Origin: Gp7-AA10 sp035636095
GTDB lineage: Bacteria > Acidobacteriota > Thermoanaerobaculia > Gp7-AA8
Length of the DNA: 15,369 nt
NCBI GenBank assembly: GCA_035636095.1
Contig: DASPZU010000098.1
Coordinates: forward strand, 1 to 15,369
Direction: 5' to 3'
Under the pieces are notes generated by a model that had not been told where the DNA came from, searched no databases, and saw only the letters and a program-made list of their open reading frames with translations. Below are positions 13,216 through 15,369 of this stretch, one piece after another (position 1 is the first letter of the stretch; every line of letters starts with the position of its first letter). The position numbers and the translations under genes are program-made.

Positions 13216-13599
13216 ATGTGCCGCACTCCTGCGACGTTTCTCATCGCGATTCTTTTCGTCGCCAGCCTCGCGGCGGCAACTCCCCAGCGAAAAGCAGGAC
13301 CGGCGAAATTCACAGCATCAGCGTATTCGATTGAAGGAAAATCCGCCGACGGGTCGAAATCGTGCAAGGGAACCGTGGCTGCCGACCCGAACGTTCTGCC
13401 GCTCGGCTCGAAGATTCGTGTCAGCGGTGCCGGGACATACTCCGGCGAATACACGGTCGTCGACAGTGGAAGAAACGTCAAGGGAAACGTGATCGATATC
13501 TACATGTCTTCTGTTCGCGAGGCAAGGAAGTTCGGAAAGAAGAAGGTCGAGGTGGAAATCCTCGAAGAGAGTCACCCGCGCACGAACCGCGACGAATAA
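13216..13599 (+). CDS. secreted 3D-domain (double-psi beta-barrel) protein
   Basis: 127 residues. Signal peptide MCRTPATFLIAILFVASLAAA (cleavage about 21), then a single 3D domain named for three conserved Asp: FTASAYSIEGKSADGSKSCKGTVAADPNVLPLGSKIRVSG (about 32-71) with the first Asp in AADP, EYTVVDSGRNVKG with the second in VVDSG, and VIDIYMSS with the third; it closes ARKFGKKKVEVEIL. This domain occurs in MltA-type lytic transglycosylases and in cell-wall-acting proteins, so murein binding or cleavage is the likely field of action, but a stand-alone domain without a catalytic partner is uncertain. RBS GGAG lies seven bases before ATG 13216. It is coded against the direction of the cassette array, so it probably uses its own promoter. 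Confidence 0.8.
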   Translation: MCRTPATFLIAILFVASLAAATPQRKAGPAKFTASAYSIEGKSADGSKSCKGTVAADPNVLPLGSKIRVSGAGTYSGEYTVVDSGRNVKGNVIDIYMSSVREARKFGKKKVEVEILEESHPRTNRDE

Positions 13600-13650
13600 A
13601 TACCAATTTGAATGTCGCACTACGCTGGATTTCTCGGCTGGATCGCGACG

Positions 13651-13703
13651 GCCTAACGTTCTTTGGCTGAGCCGCGCGGCGGCTCCTGCCAGGGCGGTGC
13701 TAC
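13651..13703 (-). other. half-eroded attC candidate between 3D and TPR-like genes
   Basis: Minus strand: perfect R' GTTAGGC (13657-13651). A GAGCCGC/GCGGCTC stem extended by TGGC/GCCA (13664-13691) carries one more base on the R'' side, as expected. The R'' position holds GTAGCAC, a poor match, and overlaps the promoter-like box of the adjacent gene. Confidence 0.4.
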
Positions 13704-13706
13704 GCT
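13698..13706 (+). promoter_or_regulatory. candidate extended -10 box for TPR-like gene
   Basis: TGCTACGCT ends six bases before ATG 13713, with no Shine-Dalgarno between. It resembles the TGCTA-type boxes elsewhere in the window and would give a leaderless message. Confidence 0.3.
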
Positions 13707-13712
13707 CTGCGC

Positions 13713-14579
13713 ATGGGGCGGCTTCTCGTTGTCGCCGGCATGATTCTCTGGGCGTCTGATGGCTTTGCTGCTGCGCCCGCTCCGCTACCATTTGAAAAGC
13801 GTGGGTTGGAGGCTTTGGCCCGAAAAGACTACGGCACATGTGCGGCGATCTTTGCGCAGGCGGCACGTGAGCGACCGTTTGATGCCGACGCACCTTTCGC
13901 AGCGGCAAGCTGCTTCAGCCGGCTTGAGGAAAACGGGAAGGCAGAACGATATCTTAAGATCGCCTTCGAACGCGGCTACAGGGACTGTGCACGGTTCAAG
14001 TCGGCCGACGAGTTTGCGCGCTACCAAAAGATGTTCGCCGGCGAATGCGATGAGAACGAGGAAGTATTTCTCCGACACGTTAACGCGGAACTTCTATACG
14101 CGTTCGAGGATGACCAAGCTGAACGAGAGTCGCTTGAATCAAAGCCACAGTCGGAGTGGCCGATGTTGTTAGATCGAATTACGCGACATGATGTTTCAAG
14201 GCGGCACCTGGTGCAGCTCATGCTGGAGCGGAAGCTTGTGCGATCGGCCGACGATTACTACCACGCAGCCATGATCATGCAGCACGGCCGTGACAGCACC
14301 GATTATGCCGCTGCGCGGCGGTTGGCTCACCGCGCCGTGGAATTGCGGCCCTGGTTTGCTGATGCGCGTTGGCTTTATGCTGCAGCGACAGATCGTTACC
14401 TTCAGAGCACAGGAAAACCACAGATTTTTGGCACTCAGTACGGTAAAAAAGGTACCGAGTGGACACTTGAACCGTTCGACCCAAAAGCGAGCACCGATGC
14501 GGAACGAGCTCGATGGCGTGTTCCGTCTCTGCGTGAGCGGTTGGACTTTATTGCGAACCTGAATAATCCGAAGCGGTAG
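13713..14579 (+). CDS. secreted TPR-like protein with QxFGTQ motif
   Basis: 288 residues, no confident family. MGRLLVVAGMILWASDGFAAA is a signal peptide. Residues about 26-95 form two TPR-like helical pairs (KRGLEALARKDYGTCAAIFAQAARERPFDADAPFAAASCF, then GKAERYLKIAFERGY). The C-terminal half has DDYYHAAMIMQHGRDSTDYAAARRLAHRAVELRPWFADARWLYAAATDRYLQSTGKPQIFGTQY, a run of helices ending in a D-R-x-L-x-x-x-G-x-x-Q-x-F-G-T-Q motif that I associate with DUF6624-like secreted proteins. It runs against the array direction and its stop lies four bases from attC 14584-14689, so it nearly fills a 930-bp cassette in reverse. Some A/T-richer codons than the lipid A operon suggest a separate origin. Function unknown. 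Confidence 0.75.
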   Translation: MGRLLVVAGMILWASDGFAAAPAPLPFEKRGLEALARKDYGTCAAIFAQAARERPFDADAPFAAASCFSRLEENGKAERYLKIAFERGYRDCARFKSADEFARYQKMFAGECDENEEVFLRHVNAELLYAFEDDQAERESLESKPQSEWPMLLDRITRHDVSRRHLVQLMLERKLVRSADDYYHAAMIMQHGRDSTDYAAARRLAHRAVELRPWFADARWLYAAATDRYLQSTGKPQIFGTQYGKKGTEWTLEPFDPKASTDAERARWRVPSLRERLDFIANLNNPKR

Positions 14580-14583
14580 CTCG

Positions 14584-14689
14584 GCCTAACGGACCCGCGC
14601 CTCAGCGGCGTGGCCCGCGACGCGGAATGGTAACGCACTCGGGACACCGCGACGCAGCGGGCCACGTCCGCTGCAGGCGCAAGTTAGGC
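14584..14689 (-). other. attC site, long type
   Basis: 106 bases. Minus strand: R'' GCCTAAC (14689-14683) and R' GTTAGGC (14590-14584), both perfect. Long arms GCGCCTGCAGCGGACGTGG (R'' side) and CCACGCCGCTGAGGCGC (R' side) pair throughout except for an extra G and an extra A on the R'' side, the hallmark unpaired bases that set orientation. GTGGCCCGC and CGCGTCG continue the stem. Confidence 0.85.
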
Positions 14690-14699
14690 GACGGTTCAA

Positions 14700-14855
14700 T
14701 CACCGGCATCCTTCCGTCGAGGCCATGCCTTGCGCAGCCAAGCCGAATACAAGACGGTCTGGAAAGGAGGTGCAGGCGACCGACCTGCCGCCGAGTCGAC
14801 CTTCGGAAGGAGTGTCGGGGACGTTGAGTCGAACGAGGAGAATGGTGGATTTCAT
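14700..14855 (-). CDS. possible 51-aa cassette ORF
   Basis: MKSTILLVRLNVPDTPSEGR, then LGGRSVACTSFPDRLVFGLA and AQGMASTEGCR, ending TGA ten bases before the R'' box of attC 14584-14689. GAGG lies seven bases before the ATG. No family is recognised, and composition gives no strong support; it is listed because stop-to-attC spacing and strand fit a forward cassette gene. Confidence 0.25.
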   Translation of the reverse strand: MKSTILLVRLNVPDTPSEGRLGGRSVACTSFPDRLVFGLAAQGMASTEGCR

Positions 14856-14879
14856 CGACCGACCTCGTCACCCAACGGA

Positions 14880-15234
14880 TTAGCGCTCACCGGCGACCCG
14901 CTCGCCCGAAAAACTTTCCGAGCTCATTCTTCCCGGTGACATGCCCGTGCCGATCGTTCCTGGCGCAAAAGCCACTGCAAGCTCCGACCACGCGTCACCG
15001 GTAATGTTGTCTATCGTGGAGGCGTACGCAATCCACGAAGTAAATGGCGAAGCGGTTGCCGTCGTGTCCTGAATAAGCACCTCGGCATTCGGTAACAAGT
15101 CGTTGCCAAGGGATACTTGCTCCATTGTCCGGGGCGGGAGAGTTACGACGTAGTGGTTCACGCCGAGCGGTCGTGCGTTCAAGGCCGCCGAAATATCAAA
15201 TGTGTGCGCGTTGATGGGATCCATATTTAGAGGA
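14880..15234 (-). pseudogene. C-terminal remnant of a secreted protein, truncated by an IS
   Basis: The open frame enters from the right without a natural start and reads PLNMDPINAHTFDISAALN, then ARPLGVNHYVVTLPPRTMEQ, LPNAEVLIQDTT, SPFTSWIAYASTIDNITGDAWSE and an end SGERVAGER. Thr/Ser-rich strands and the ALNARPLG...YVVTLPP pattern resemble C-terminal tails of large secreted beta-proteins in Acidobacteriota (from memory). The internal ATG at 15224 is not a credible start. Upstream of about 15235 the sequence changes into what looks like an insertion-sequence end, so the rest of the gene is displaced or lost. Confidence 0.5.
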
Positions 15235-15369
15235 TGTCCCGAGCTTAGTTGAAAAGTGAGATGGCGGTTCCTTTCACCGGGTCGTACGATCCGGTTGTGA
15301 AAGAGAAAGGAGAACCGCCATGGAGAGAGCCTACCAGAAGAGAAGCGCCGGTAGATCGAGAGCAGGAAG
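15235..15369 (+). mobile_element. left end of probable insertion sequence, continues past window
   Basis: From TGTCCCGAGC (15235) the sequence reads through TTGAAAAGTGAGATGG to a transposase-like start at 15320. GGCGGTTC (15263-15270) and GAACCGCC (15312-15319) form a perfect 8-bp stem enclosing a second one (ACCGG/CCGGT) and the ribosome binding site. Terminal TG and the AGTTGAAAAGTGAGA tract are reminiscent of IS3/IS481-type ends. The other end and any target duplication lie outside. Confidence 0.45.
15320..15369 (+). CDS. N-terminus of probable transposase (partial)
   Basis: Sixteen codons visible: MERAYQKRSAGRSRAG, strongly basic, after RBS AAAGGAG with an 8-base spacer. A basic, Ser/Gly-rich start before a helix-turn-helix is common in transposases, and the position just inside an IS-like end supports it. 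Too little is present to name the family. Confidence 0.4.
   Translation, partial: MERAYQKRSAGRSRAG

Larger units (their letters stand above)
10929..14689 (-). mobile_element. integron gene-cassette array (integrase not in window)
   Basis: Three sites with attC architecture and three eroded ones, all in the minus orientation, separate a set of unrelated genes: a membrane protein, an oxidoreductase, a VOC protein, a 40-aa Cys/His protein, a 3D-domain protein and a TPR-like protein. Orientation was decided from the asymmetric unpaired bases, which lie on the R''-side arm in known attC sites, and from gene starts falling 4-23 bases after R' at three sites. In this orientation the integrase and attI would lie to the right of the window; what is seen may equally be an integrase-less cluster (CALIN). 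Extent is from the outermost clear R' and R'' boxes. Confidence 0.75.

Noticed and set aside
12723..13481. 252-aa minus-strand open frame
   Set aside because: Antisense to the 3D-domain gene and then reads through the eroded attC (GLTFRCSRPAA is a typical attC read-through); the real gene in its left part is the 40-aa one in another frame.
14602..14871. 89-aa minus-strand frame ending in PNLRLQRTWPAASRC
   Set aside because: Its end is translated attC sequence; no domain and no RBS.
14870..14876. GTTGGGT on the minus strand three bases after the truncated gene stop, as R' of another attC
   Set aside because: No R'' box or pairing arm upstream; the preceding bases are coding.
1..15369. CRISPR array, tRNA or rRNA genes
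   Set aside because: No regularly spaced direct repeats, and no tRNA or rRNA signatures noticed on either strand by eye.

Overview
The window looks like a piece of chromosome from a GC-rich, didermic (outer-membrane) soil-type bacterium. The gene order bamA-ompH-lpxD-fabZ-lpxA-oxidoreductase, the amino-acid style of the secreted proteins and the recurring promoter-like TGCTAnnnT motif make me think of Acidobacteriota or a neighbouring phylum. This is inference from gene content only; no marker gene settles it. LEFT THIRD (1-6990, all minus strand): a compact outer-membrane and lipid A biogenesis operon. It reads, right to left, a tiny Lys/Arg/Glu/Gln-rich protein, BamA, the Skp/OmpH chaperone, LpxD, FabZ, LpxA and a Gfo/Idh/MocA dehydrogenase. 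Genes from lpxD onward overlap by 1-4 bases. The dehydrogenase after lpxA is a candidate GnnA, which would imply diamino-sugar lipid A. The operon runs into the 5' part of an MTA/purine nucleoside phosphorylase gene that is cut at the window edge by a perfect 76-bp fold-back, most likely an assembly or amplification chimera. Two GC-rich palindromic repeats sit in gene junctions. MIDDLE (7126-10531): a RhlE-type DEAD-box helicase (plus), two tandem NTF2-like/DUF4440 lipoproteins (minus), a VOC/glyoxalase-like protein (plus), a small membrane protein (minus) and a tautomerase-like protein (minus). Several of these have a -10-like box directly against the start codon, suggesting leaderless or near-leaderless transcripts. 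RIGHT THIRD (about 10660-14700): the most interesting part. I read it as an integron gene-cassette array, all sites pointing in the minus direction, with no integrase in the window. There are three good attC sites (10929-10988, 12668-12757, 14584-14689) and three eroded candidates (12193-12238, 12944-13021, 13651-13703). Cassette cargo is an 87-aa membrane protein starting 4 bases after an attC, a zinc-dependent-dehydrogenase-like quinone oxidoreductase, a VOC protein starting right after an attC, a 40-aa Cys/His knuckle protein, a secreted 3D-domain protein and a secreted TPR-like protein. The last two face against the array, plus a weak 51-aa ORF. If this is an integron, its integrase and attI should lie beyond the right edge. 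RIGHT EDGE (14880-15369): the C-terminal remnant of a secreted protein, apparently cut by an insertion sequence whose left end and transposase start enter the window at about 15235.
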